64,000 nucleotides of DNA from Cannabis sativa (taxonomy: Eukaryota > Streptophyta > Magnoliopsida > Rosales > Cannabaceae), in the NCBI RefSeq assembly GCF_029168945.1, contig NC_083605.1, positions 27,169,280 through 27,233,279 of the forward strand, given 5' to 3'. Below the pieces are notes generated by a model, which was not told the origin of the DNA, searched no databases, and was given only the letters and a program-made list of their open reading frames with translations. A program made the translations under genes and the position numbers. Positions 42,133-53,730 of the stretch are shown one piece after another (within the stretch, counting starts at the first letter, position 1; each line of letters opens with the position of its first letter).

Positions 42133-42276
42133 CACTACTACAAAAAGTATAATTCTTGTTAGTTTTTAAGTGTCATTTAAAGAATTTACGTCGGTTTAAA
42201 AAACCGACGTATATACCGTAGTCGCAAATAGTTTTTCATTAGCGTCATTTTTAAAACGACGCAAAAAACAATTTTC
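42133..42276 (+). mobile_element. CACTA-type (En/Spm) element end, left of copia C
   Basis: Starts CACTACTACAAAAAG with subterminal motifs ACGTCGGTTTAAAAAACCGACG (split here as ACGTCGGTTT and AAACCGACG) and AAAACGACGC. The sequence continues after copia C at 52456, where ACCGACG, TTGCGTCGGTTTAG and further motifs recur. The opposite end was not found. Confidence 0.5.
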
Positions 42277-44168
42277 TGTTGGATATTATTTTACCAGGAT
42301 CTTAGATCTACTCACAAGTATGTTTATTAACATCCTAAATAAGAACTTTCTAAAACGATAAATTAAACACATATAAAGTTTAAGAAACCTTACATTGGGT
42401 GCAGCGGAATTAAATGACTCATTCCGTTCAGATCTCTAAGCCTTGAATCCTTTCTGTAGCAGAGTATTATCAAGATCTGAACCTGGATCTTCTTCTCTGA
42501 ATCCTTGATGCTGAATCTCCTTTGCTGATGATCTTTCTTCACGATCTTCCTCACTATGATTGAGGTATTGCTTGATGTGTGTGGGCACTACTCTAATCAC
42601 TAAGGTAATTTCGAAATTCAAAGGAAGAAGCAAGAGAGAGAGTGGCGGCTAGAGAAGAGAGAGTGGAGGCTAGGTTTTTCTGATTCAGAAAGTGTAATTT
42701 TCCTGAAGCCTTCACTATCTATTTATAGCATACCACTAGGGTTAGATTTGAATTATATGGCATTAAAATAATGAAAAAATCAACTTAAATACCTATAAAG
42801 GTGGCCGGCCATGGCTTAGGTGGACTGGGCCTTGCTTTTTGCAATTTTACAATTTTAACACCTTTTGTATCTGATTTTCTCAAAAATGCCAATTTCCTAA
42901 TTCAATCATTTAAATGCCAATTCTAACTATTTAATAACTATAAATAATTATTAAATAATATTGTCATTTATCATATTTATTAATTGAACCATACAAAGTA
43001 TCATAATTAACAAATATGCCCCTATTAACTCTTTCTTTACAATTTCGCCCTTACTTAGTGAAAATTTCACAAATAGACATAGTCTAATTTGTGAATTATA
43101 ATTGATTAATCAAAACCAATTACATGAGTCTTACAAACAATATTATCTCAACTAGTGGGGGGACCATGGGTCTATATAACCGAGCTTCCAATAAGTAGAT
43201 CAAGAATTTAGCACTAAAATTCACTAACTTATTAATTCTTCGTTGAATCCACGCATAGAACTTAGAATTGCACTCTCAGTATATAGAATGCTCTATATGC
43301 TCCACCATATAGACACATCATTAGTTATCCATTGTTATAATCCTAATGTGATCAATGATCCTCTATATGAATGATCTACACAGTAAAGGGATTAAATTAC
43401 CGTAACACCCTACTATGTATTTTATCCTTAAAACACTTGACCCCGTATAAATGATATTTCAGCTTATGTGAAATGAGATCTCCACCATTTATTTTCGTTT
43501 GGTCAAGCTCGAAGGAAATCATCCTTTGCTTACTATTCGCCAGGTAGAAGCTATAGATTCCATGTTTATGCTAGCGCTCCCACTCAATTGCACTACCGTG
43601 TTCCCAAAAAGTATGTATCACCCTGACCTAAAAGTAGGCTTAACTAACAATTCAAAGGAACACGAATAGCCTTTCAAGATTGAGCCTAATCATAACAGGA
43701 TTAAGATCATTTGATCTAGGATCAACTTGGCGATATTGACTTGAATAGATTTTACGGTAAGTTTAATTAAATCTAAGTCAAAGTTCAATATCGGTCCCTT
43801 CCGATGCATACTCCATGCATCCAACCTGAGCTTTACTTTAACCAACGTTCTGGAAAGAACATAGTATTTCTCCAAATACAAGTAAACTCTTGTTGTAGAT
43901 TATCATATCAGTAAAACCCTGTGTCTGAGAAATCTAGGAAACTTTATTCACATAGTCATGTTTACTTTCCAATGTGATGACAGCACAATAAACATGATCA
44001 AGTATGTGAAAAGGGTTTAAGATGAATTTATAAATCAATTAGACAAGCAATTGATAAAGTGAGCCAAAACATACACAAATGAATGAAAAATACTTCTGTT
44101 TCTTTATTGATGTTGAATAAAATAGATTACATTGAAATGGAGTTTTATTTAGGGCATAAAACCTAACA
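42277..44168 (-). repeat. 3' LTR of copia C
   Basis: 1892 bp, TGTTAGGTTTTATGCCC to ATATCCAACA on the minus strand. Confidence 0.93.
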
Positions 44169-44197
44169 AACTCCCACTTGCACTAATATAAAACTAA

Positions 44198-45811
44198 TTA
44201 GTACATATCAATTAATCCTAAATTCTGACGGTGCTTTTCAAAGGCTGTCACGGCCAAGACTTTGGTAAATGGATCAGCCAGGTTGTCCTCTGTGTCAACT
44301 TTCTCAACTAGTACATCCCATCTTGCCACGTATTCTCTGATAATGTGATACTTCCTTTCAATGTGTTTGCTTCTCTTGTGGCTTCGAGGTTCTTTACTGT
44401 TTACTATTGCTCCATTGTTATCACAGAGTAGTACCAGAGGCTTTTCCATTCCAGGAACAACTCCTATGCTGGTGAAGAACTTTCTTAGCCAGACAAGTTC
44501 TTTAGCAGCTTCGGCTGCTGCTATGTATTCAGCTTCAATAGTTGAGTCCGATATCGAGGTTTGTTTAACACTTCTCCAAACCACTGCTCCACCCCCAAGA
44601 GTAAACACCATCCCAGATGTAGATTTCCTGTCTTCAAGACTTGCCTGGAAATCTGAATCAGTGTAGCCTATGGGATTTAAAGCACCACCCTTGTAGACTA
44701 ACACAAGATTCCTTGTACTCTTTAAGTATTTCAGAATATACTTAACTGCATTCCAATGTTCTAGTCCTGGATTAGACTGATACCTGCTCACGATTCCAAC
44801 AGCATAACAGATATCAGGTCTAGTGCACAACATTGCATACATTAGACTTCCAACTGCAGAGGCATAGGGAATATTTGCCATGTCCTCTATCTCTTGAGGA
44901 TCAGTCGGTGACTGTTCCTTCGATAGACGAATACCAAATCTAGAGGGCATGTTTGCCCCATTGGCATTGTTCATGAAGAATCTCTCTAAGACTGTGTCTA
45001 TGTAGGCTGTTTGAGAGAGAGCAAGAGATCTGTTCTTTCGGTTTCTGATAATCTGAATACCAAGAACATAGGCTGCTTCACCCATATCTTTCATTTCGAA
45101 TTGAGTGTTGAGGCATTCCTTAATGTGAGTCATTTTCTTGACATTGTTTCCAATGATCAAAATGTCATCAACATAAAGTACCAGGAATACTACTATTTGG
45201 TCTTCCTTGAGTTGGTAAACACAAGGTTCATCTTCATTCTGAAGAAAGCCGTAGGTCTTGATGATTTCATCAAACCTCTTGTTCCATGAGCGAGAAGCTT
45301 GCTTAAGTCCATAGATAGACCTGTTTAACTTGCAAACTTTCTTTTCCTGCCCAGGAAAAACATAACCTTCTGGTTGCTCCATATAGATGGTTTCTTCAAG
45401 TACCCCATTAAGGAAGGCAGTCTTGACATCCATTTGCCAGATTTCATAATCGAAAGCAGCAGCTATGGAGAGAAGAATTCGAATGGATTTGAGCATGGCA
45501 ACAGGACTAAAAGTTTCCTCATAGTCCACGCCTTCTCTTTGGGTATAACCCTTGGCTACAAGTCTAGCTTTAAAAGTTTTGACTTCGCCTCCAGCTCCTC
45601 TTTTCTTCTTGTAAACCCACTTGCATCCTATCGGATGATAGTCGTCAGGTGCGTCTACATATTCCCAGACTTTGTTCTTTTTCATGGAATCCATTTCTGA
45701 ATCCATGCCGGCTGACCATCGTTTCCGTTGCGGACTAGCCATTTCCTGTTTATAGGTTAATGGATCGTCATCAATACCGTCACCTACGACCATATTGATT
45801 TCACCATCCAA
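44198..45811 (-). CDS. copia C reverse transcriptase-RNase H frame
   Basis: 537 open codons. RT begins around KQEMASPQRKRWSAGMDSEM and includes [40 protein letters not shown] and the catalytic LYVDDILIIGN. RNase H includes GYTDSDFQAS, KSTSGMVFTL, IEAEYIAAAEAAKELVWLR and LLCDNNGAI. It ends at a stop 30 bp from the 3' LTR. The domain motifs look intact, but the protein could be made only if translation reached this frame past the upstream breaks. Confidence 0.85.
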   Translation of the reverse strand: MDGEINMVVGDGIDDDPLTYKQEMASPQRKRWSAGMDSEMDSMKKNKVWEYVDAPDDYHPIGCKWVYKKKRGAGGEVKTFKARLVAKGYTQREGVDYEETFSPVAMLKSIRILLSIAAAFDYEIWQMDVKTAFLNGVLEETIYMEQPEGYVFPGQEKKVCKLNRSIYGLKQASRSWNKRFDEIIKTYGFLQNEDEPCVYQLKEDQIVVFLVLYVDDILIIGNNVKKMTHIKECLNTQFEMKDMGEAAYVLGIQIIRNRKNRSLALSQTAYIDTVLERFFMNNANGANMPSRFGIRLSKEQSPTDPQEIEDMANIPYASAVGSLMYAMLCTRPDICYAVGIVSRYQSNPGLEHWNAVKYILKYLKSTRNLVLVYKGGALNPIGYTDSDFQASLEDRKSTSGMVFTLGGGAVVWRSVKQTSISDSTIEAEYIAAAEAAKELVWLRKFFTSIGVVPGMEKPLVLLCDNNGAIVNSKEPRSHKRSKHIERKYHIIREYVARWDVLVEKVDTEDNLADPFTKVLAVTAFEKHRQNLGLIDMY

Positions 45812-46305
45812 GCCATAATGAGCAGGTTTTGTTGAAACCCTCCCACTACGACGAGGTACGGTTGTCTTCTGAACAGAAACTTTAGTAGTAGATTTCTCAG
45901 TTTGTTCAACGGAACATTGGAAGGACTTATATCTGATAGCAATTCATCTAGAACAACTTTACTTTTCGGTTTGTAGTCTTTAATATGGTTCTCTTCAAGG
46001 AAAGTAGCATTTGTAGAAACAAACACTTTATTATCCTTGTGACTATAAAATAGTCCACCCCTAGTCTCTTTAGAATTTCCGACAAACATGCATACTTCGG
46101 TACGTGATTCAAAATTGCCTTCTTTCTTTCTTAAGACATGAGCAGGGCACCCCCAAATTCTGTAATGGCGTAAACTAGGTGTTCGACCATTCCAAAGTTC
46201 GACGGGTGTCTTAGGGACTGCTTTAGATGGAACAACATTTAGAATGTCATTTGCCATTTGTATAGCATATCCCCAGAAGGACGTAGACAGAGTTGAATAA
46301 CTCAA
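45784..46305 (-). pseudogene. copia C integrase C-terminal part
   Basis: Encodes SFWGYAIQMANDILN, TPVELWNGRTPSLRHYRIWG and NFESRTEVCMFVGNSKETRG, the usual copia integrase tail. It is out of frame with the upstream core and shifts again near 45900 before RT. Confidence 0.75.
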
Positions 46306-46814
46306 AGATGTAACCTAACCATTTCCAAAAGAGTGCGATTTCTTCTTTACGCAACTCCATTTTGTTGTGGAGTAGTAGGGCGGTGTATTGGGATTCAATT
46401 CCAAGTTCAATTAAATGATCTTTGAACTGCATATCCATATATTCTCCACCCCTATCAGTTCGCAAGATCTTTAATGATTTACCTAATTGGTTTTGGGCCA
46501 AAGCATGAAACTCCTGAAACTTTTCAAACGTTTCAGATTTCTTTTGCATTAGGTAAAGAAAACTATATCTAGAGAAATCGTCAATGAAAGTGACAAAATA
46601 CTCATAACCACCTCGGGCTTTGACATTCAAAGGTCCGCAGACATCGGAATGCACTAACCCTGGAGGGATTTTGGCACGCTCTCCCTTTGCAGAGAAAGAA
46701 CGTTTAGTCATTTTTCCTTCTAGGCAGGACTCGCATACTGGCAGTTCACCTAAGACGACATTTTTCAATGGACCGTCTTTGGTGAGCCTATTGAGTCTAT
46801 CAAAGCCTATATGA
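46247..46814 (-). pseudogene. copia C integrase, N-terminal and core part
   Basis: Contains HLRLGHIGFDRL and CESC (the HHCC zinc site), then VHSDVCGPL and LRTDRGGEYM (first two catalytic Asp). The segment that should carry the catalytic Glu is scrambled by small indels and a stop near 46330-46380. Confidence 0.75.
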
Positions 46815-46828
46815 CCTAAACGTAAATG

Positions 46829-47854
46829 CTATAGATAAGTTTGATCATCATTATCAATCTCTTTTCTTTTTAGGTTTCTAGGTCTAGCTACACTGAAAAG
46901 TTCACTATTTAGTGAGATTTGAGTACTCGGTCTTAAAACATAAAGCCCTTGTTCCATTATAGCAACACATATTTGAAATCCATTACGAGAAATTGAACAA
47001 TTTGTACTCGAAAAATTCAATATATAAGATTGTGTTTGCAAACATGAGACACTAATCAAGTTTCTACTAAAGTTCGGAATAAATAAAACATTTTCAAAAA
47101 TTAAAAATATTTGTTGAAACTTGATGCGGGCTTTTCCTCTAGCTTTGACCGATACTAATTCGCCATTGCCAACTTTAAGCTTTAACTCTCCTGGAAGCAG
47201 ATTTTCCCAAGTTTCAAGCAGCTGCATTGAAGAACATACATGGTTAGTAGACCCAGAATCAACAATCCAGATGGAATTGTCGTTCTCTAAAACACATGAT
47301 TCAAAGACAAAAGCATTACCTTCGTTTGAATTGTTTAGAAGCCTGGGACATCGTTCTTCATGATGACCCTTTCCATTACAATTCGAACATAGAAGATTAT
47401 GTCTGATAATTGTACTTGAAGAAGCAGCTTTGCTAGATCCTTCATACCTTGTCCTTTTCCTTCTATTATTGATTGCAAACCCAGGGGGACCCATTGCAAT
47501 CAAGTTCCGTTCATGGGCTCGTAATTCTGCTTCGAGCTTGTCCATGTCGGAGGAGTTAGAATTGTTGATCATGTAAGAGATAACAAATTCATTATACTCC
47601 GGAGGAAGACTATTAAGGATAAGTTGGACCCATTGTTCTCTTGATAAATCAATTCCTAGTAGATTTGCCTTTTGGAACTTCAGATTCATCATCAACAGGT
47701 GCGAGCTAATGCAACTACCAGGATGCATTTTCACACTATAGAGTTCTTTTGCTAAGATAGTAACTAAGAGAGGATCGGGGTGCGGATTATTCATAATGAC
47801 ACTACAACACATCAATAAAACAGAAGTAAGGTTTTGGCTCATAAATTCATACAC
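46829..47854 (-). pseudogene. copia C gag (C-terminal part) and protease, ended by a nonsense codon
   Basis: Gag part includes NNPHPDPLLVTILAKELYS and a zinc knuckle CSNCNGKGHHEERC (CX2CX4HX4C). Protease follows with IWIVDSGSTNHVC. The frame stops at TAG where copia proteins normally have Trp before HLRLGH. The same frame then continues into integrase, so one base change appears responsible. Confidence 0.8.
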
Positions 47855-47879
47855 AATTTAGAAAATAATAAGTAATGAC

Positions 47880-50549
47880 ATATGTTATAGAAATACTAAA
47901 TCTAACATAGTTTATTTTCCAAGGTATTTCAAAAAACAGATGCAGTGTCCCGTTTAGGCGAGAGTCAAAGCATCATCCATTGAATAGAGTTGTCAGCTCA
48001 TCTAAAATGATAACCATTCTAGCAACCTTTTATTCGATCAAGATTGGAATTCAGCGTTGTCCCGTTTAGGCAAGAGTCAAGGCAATTCTATCTTATGAGC
48101 TTCCACCATTGTTTCATAACTTGCAAGTCAAGTATGGTCGCCACCATTAGGGTGATCTATACCATACAAAACACTTACAAATTACTTATCATGCGAGGTT
48201 AAACGGTGCGAAATTGCTAATGAACGTTCCTCCATTAGGGAGGATTACTCACTAAAACAAACGCGGTGTAAAACCCACAATGGAGATCGAATGTCTCTTG
48301 ATTAAAAGCTCATTATTTAAAAATAATATATGTATTTTGTATAATCATTTAAATTCGATATTATAATAATGAAAAATTACAAACTAAAGTTGGTTTAAAT
48401 AAAAAATCAACTTTAATTAATTTTCAATTATTATTTAAATTTGAAAAATAAATTCAAATAAATATCGAACAAGTTCCATAATATAATAATGAAAAATTAC
48501 AAATCAAAATTGATTTAAATAAAAAATCAACTTTAATTAATTTTCAATTATTAATTAAATTCAAAAAATAAATTTGAATATAAAATGGAACAAATTTGAA
48601 AATATCTTGTTTAAGTTGTTTTAGAAGAATCTAAAAAATCAACTTAAATATCTTTCAAATCAGATTTAATTAAATTTAAAAATTAAGTTGTAACCACTTA
48701 ATTTGAAGATATTCCATTTTAAGTTAATATTTGAAAAGATATTAACCTAAAAAATATCTAAAGAATCTTAATAACCAATGCCTAAAATTCCTCAACTTAA
48801 TTTTGAAATTTTAAATTCAAAAGATATTCAGATTTAAGTTGGTTAGTTGTAGATAACTAAATATCAACTTAAATAAGAATATTTAATGAAAAATTTAAAT
48901 TAAGCTTCAGAAAGAATCTAGATGGTTATAATTCTATATTTAATTAAATACAAGAAAATACATATAGTTTAGCTTAGAATATAAAATTCTTTAAACTATG
49001 ATTTTCTAAATTAATTTCAAAATAAATGAAATTAATTATGTTGCTAATCAATTTTAATTAGGTTAAACTAGTGTAATTAACCTATTACAATCATTCAAAT
49101 CAGGCAAATGGGCCTTCACAATTGGGGTGGTTTGTGTGAGGGGGTGCTGGGTTCAGTATGTCGTACCCACTTCTCTGGCTCCCAACTCTCACATAAGGCC
49201 CAAAAGAGAGGAATTTAACCTTAATAAGAACAACTGTTATTAATTGAATAGGCCCAAAAAGTAAATGGGCCTAAATAAATTCTATCAAGAACTATGATAA
49301 TTTATTTTTAGCAACATTAACCTATATGCATCTATAATAAAATTAGACACATAGGCTCACACAGGCACACTTTGGATGGGTCCTATCATGTTGCTAGGTC
49401 ATACACAGATGAAAGAAGATTGTAAATATACCTGTTACAAATTATTATCTTGACCAAGGGAGCCATCAGATCATTAGATCTGGCAAAAAGTAACCATGGC
49501 TATTTGCAATCAAGTAATAATTGGTTTTGAAAACTTACACACAAGTTAAAACACATACTCCTGCAACAAGGTTAGTTGGATAGTTGGATGTAGGATTTAT
49601 TTAATTTTAAATTAAATATTTAATTTCAAAAATAATTAATTTCAAAAATAATTAATTAAATAAATAAAAAATAAAAAAAAATTCGAAAATTTTTAAAAAA
49701 TTTGAAAAAAATTCGAAATTTTAAATAAAAATTTAAAATTAAACTTACAATTTTTGAAAAATTAGGTTTCAACCAACCTAAATATCATTTCAAAAATTTG
49801 CTAACTACTTTTAAATTTTAAATGTTATTTTATAAATAAAAATTAAATAAAAAATTAGAAAAGACAAATAAATATCTTTTTCAAATTTTAAATGTAATTT
49901 AAATAAATAAAATAACAAAATTTAAAAAATTAGCAAAATATCTTATATCATTTAAAAATTACATGATTATAAATATCTTATTTTAAATTTAAAATAAGAT
50001 AAGATATAATCAAATTTTAAAATAAGATAGATTTTTTTAAGCAAGAAGATAGATACTCATTCTATTCAAATTCAAATTACACTAATATCTTGAATTAAAT
50101 TTAAAAAATATTAAATTAATTCAAAATGATAATTAGAAATGAATTAGGAATAGTAATATTATAAATACAAAACTATACAAAAAAATTGGAAGTTAATTCC
50201 ATGAAAAAGCATGAAAAATCGAAGAAAAACGAAAAAAATTCGAAAGTGTACGGACAGATTTGCGATCGCAGGAAAATATCAGGCAACCCCGATTTTTTCA
50301 AATCTTCAAAAAATCATAACTAATTCAAATAAAATCCAAATTAAGTTCTGTAAAAGGCTAACTTGCTTAATTTTTTCCATACTATCCAATAAAAATCATT
50401 CCAGAGATAAAATCGCAATTATTTTTCACGAAAATTTTACAAACATCAATCAATCATCAAATAACACTCAATACAACATGATACAATCCAAAGAATATAC
50501 AAACAATCGTTTTAAAGTCCAAATTTCTTGCAAGTAAATCAATTACCAT
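47880..50549 (-). other. Long AT-rich leader of copia C between PBS and gag
   Basis: About 2.6 kb with no long sense frame. It includes a tandem duplication of about 120 bp (48361-48600, both units with AATAATGAAAAATTAC and AAAAAATCAACTTTAATTAA). A repeated GTCCCGTTTAGG-C-GAGAGTCAA motif occurs near 47947 and 48058. The gag N-terminus is not recognisable. Confidence 0.6.
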
Positions 50550-50564
50550 GGCTCCGAGGCCAGA

Positions 50565-52455
50565 TGTTGGATATTATTTTACCAGGATCTTAGATCTACT
50601 CACAAGTATGTTTATTAACATCCTAAATAAGAACTTTCTAAAACGATAAATTAAACACATATAAAGTTTAAGAAACCTTACATTGGGTGCAGCGGAATTA
50701 AATGACTCCTTCCGTTCAGATCTCTAACCCTTGAATCCTTTCTGTAGCAGAGTATTATCAAGATCTGAACCTGGATCTTCTTCTCTGAATCTTGATGCTG
50801 AATCTCCTTTGCTGATGATCTTTCTTCACGATCTTCCTCACTATGATTGAGGTATTGCTTGATGTGTGTGGGCACTACTCTAATCACTAAGGTAATTTCG
50901 AAATTCAAAGGAAGAAGCAAGAGAGAGAGTGGCGGCTAGAGAAGAGAGAGTGGAGGCTAGGTTTTTCTGATTCAGAAAGTGTAATTTTCCTGAAGCCTTC
51001 ACTATCTATTTATAGCATACCACTAGGGTTAGATTTGAATTATATGGCATTAAAATAATGAAAAAATCAACTTAAATACCTATAAAGGTGGCCGGCCATG
51101 GCTTAGGTGGACTGGGCCTTGCTTTTTGCAATTTTACAATTTTAACACCTTTTGTATTTGATTTTCTCAAAAATGCCAATTTCCTAATTCAATCATTTAA
51201 ATGCCAATTCTAACTATTTAATAACTATAAATAATTATTAAATAATATTGTCATTTATCATATTTATTAATTGAACCATACAAAGTATCATAATTAACAA
51301 ATATGCCCATATTAACTCTTTCTTTACAATTTCGCCCTTACTTAGTGAAAATTTCACAAATAGACATAGTCTAATTTGTGAATTATAATTGATTAATCAA
51401 AACCAATTACATGAGTCTTACAAACAATATTATCTCAACTAGTGGGGGGACCATGGGTCTATATAACCGAGCTTCCAATAAGTAGATCAAGAATTTAGCA
51501 CTAAAATTCACTAACTTATTAATTCTTCGTTGAATCCACGCATAGAACTTAGAATTGCACTCTCAGTATATAGAATGCTCTATATGTTCCACCATATAGA
51601 CACATCATTAGTTATCCATTGTTATAATCCTAATGTGATCAATGATCCTCTATATGAATGATCTACACAGTAAAGGGATTAAATTACCGTAACACCCTAC
51701 TATGTATTTTATCCTTAAAACACTTGACCCCGTATAAATGATATTTCAGCTTATGTGAAATGAGATCTCCACCATTTATTTTTGTTTGGTCAAGCTCGAA
51801 GGAAATCATCCTTTGCTTACTATTCGCCAGGTAGAAGCTATAGATTCCATGTTTATGCTAGCGCTCCCACTCAATTGCACTACCGTGTTCCCAAAAAGTA
51901 TGTATCACCCTGACCTAAAAGTAGGCTTAACTAACAATTCAAAGGAACACGAATAGCCTTTCAAGATTGAGCCTAATCATAACAGGATTAAGATCATTTG
52001 ATCTAGGATCAACTTGGCGATATTGACTTGAATAGATTTTACGGTAAGTTTAATTAAATCTAAGTCAAAGTTTAATATCGGTCCCTTCCGATGCATACTC
52101 CATGCATCCAACCTGAGCTTTACTTTAACCAACGTTCTGGAAAGAACATAGTATTTCTCCAAATACAAGTAAACTCTTGTTGTAGATTATCATATCAGTA
52201 AAACCCTGTGTTTGATAAATCTAGGAAACTTTATTCACATAGTCATGTTTACTTTCCAATGTGATGACAGCACAATAAACATGATCAAGTATGTGAAAAG
52301 GGTTTAAGATGAATTTATAAATCAATTAGACAAGCAATTGATAAAGTGAGCCAAAACATACACAAATGAATGAAAAATACTTCTGTTTCTTTATTGATGT
52401 TGAATAAAATAGATTACATTGAAATGGAGTTTTATTTAGGGCATAAAACCTAACA
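50565..52455 (-). repeat. 5' LTR of copia C
   Basis: 1891 bp, nearly identical to 42277-44168. Confidence 0.93.
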
Positions 52456-52640
52456 TTTTCGATATTTACAAACCGACGTAAAATATTTACTTTTCTTTTT
52501 TATCTTTTGCGTCGGTTTAGAAATGACGCTAAATTTTATATGGCATTTTAAAACTGTCACAAAAAACTTATTACGTCAGTTTAAAAATGTCATGTAGTAC
52601 GAAAATACTTTTTTTTTTTTTACCTATTGCGTCACTTATA
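52456..52640 (+). mobile_element. CACTA-type element, continuation right of copia C
   Basis: Continues the subterminal repeat pattern (AAACCGACG, TTGCGTCGGTTTAGAAATGA, TTACGTCAGTTTAAAAATG) after the TTTTC duplication made by copia C. Confidence 0.5.
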
Positions 52641-52966
52641 AAATGAAGCACAATTATAAATAAGAAAAAATTGCAAATTTTCATGCAATTTTCCCTACCT
52701 GCATTATCAAATTTTACAATAATTCTATATAATAGTAAATACATAATACAAAAAAAAATTAAAATAACATTTATAAAACTTACATAAAATTAGTAATCGA
52801 TTCTATTAACTAATCACATAATATTAAAATTGTTAATAAAATCGATCCTAAAACTTAAATTCCATGTATATCGTAAACTAAATATAAACTAATTACATAT
52901 GCAAAATATAACAATAATCATAAAACTTGTTACTCATGTATTATAACAAAAGTAGTAACCTTGTAC

Positions 52967-53054
52967 TTAATCTATAATTAAAGGCTCCACAAATTCGGTC
53001 CACTCATCCCATACTGCATTGATCTCCTCGTTACTATAGGGAGCGTCTCTTGAA
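52967..53054 (-). other. Candidate terminal exon of an unknown gene
   Basis: The minus strand reads TTTTACAG, then an open stretch encoding RDAPYSNEEINAVWDEW and FVEPLIID before a stop. It is acidic, less AT-rich than its surroundings and preceded by a plausible acceptor. It might be the last exon of a gene inside the CACTA-like element. This is inference only. Confidence 0.25.
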
Positions 53055-53424
53055 CTGTAAAACAAAAGATAAAAAACATTAATCATACAATTAAAATACA
53101 AAGCTGTGTGTGTGTCTGAATATAGATGGTCCACTTAGGTAATAATCATCACACAAAGCTGTCCAATTTTATCTAAGTTCATCATATAATTGAGAAGCTA
53201 TAGCTAAACCTTAAATCAATGAATGCAATTAACTTGACCTTTTCTTTACATTGTTTCTTCAAAAATTAATTAGTTATTATGTTATAGTCAATAGTTCAAA
53301 TTGATCTTCTATACATTAATTAATTTAAATATATAGAGTACCTACTAATTAATTTATGATAATATATATAATGTTCCAAAGTTATATAAATATATATTAA
53401 CCTAATTTAACTGCAACAATCTTC

Positions 53425-53730
53425 ATGGCTTTGGTCCTGCATTTACATATGATATTAGGAAAAGAAAAACCTACAGGGATACTAGATGAGCTTCTCCACT
53501 TAGACTTACAAATTGAACAATCGTATTCGAGATTTATGAGCTGGTTACAGACCTCTCTTCGCATAAGAAGATCTGTAGGGGATAGAACTAATGAATCAAT
53601 GATTGCTGTAATTCATTGTAATCTTATAGTTAAACATGTTGGATCTAGTAATGAAAATTTTCAGAAGAGTAATGACAAAAACAATGGGACTGACATCTAT
53701 TTAGTACAAGAAAAGAAAGAAGTGATGTTT
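53425..53730 (+). other. Unrecognised open frame interrupted by gypsy B
   Basis: Encodes a mixed, non-hydrophobic sequence (LDLQIEQSYSRFMSWLQTSL, SLRIRRSVGD). The last native codons before the insertion are at 53728-53730. After gypsy B is removed the frame stops a few codons later (62822 onward). It could be a chance frame. Confidence 0.2.

Larger units (their letters stand above)
42277..52455 (-). mobile_element. Ty1/copia retrotransposon C, complete structure but broken coding region
   Basis: 10.2 kb, with 1.89-kb LTRs and target duplication TTTTC (42272-42276 and 52456-52460). The minus strand carries a PBS-like TGGCCTCGGAGCC (50562-50550), three mismatches from TGGTATCAGAGCC, and a polypurine tract GCAAGTGGGAGTT just before the 3' LTR (44181-44169). 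The LTRs differ at only about a dozen positions, but gag-integrase holds nonsense and frameshift lesions. RT-RNase H is one open 537-codon frame. The copia clade is not assigned; long LTRs would fit an Angela-like element. Confidence 0.93.
52641..53730. other. Interval between CACTA remnant and gypsy B, no firm gene
   Basis: AT-rich. Contains one exon-like minus-strand segment (52967-53054) and an open frame of about 100 codons at 53425-53730 (+) that is cut by the gypsy B insertion. Neither matches a family I know. Confidence 0.4.
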
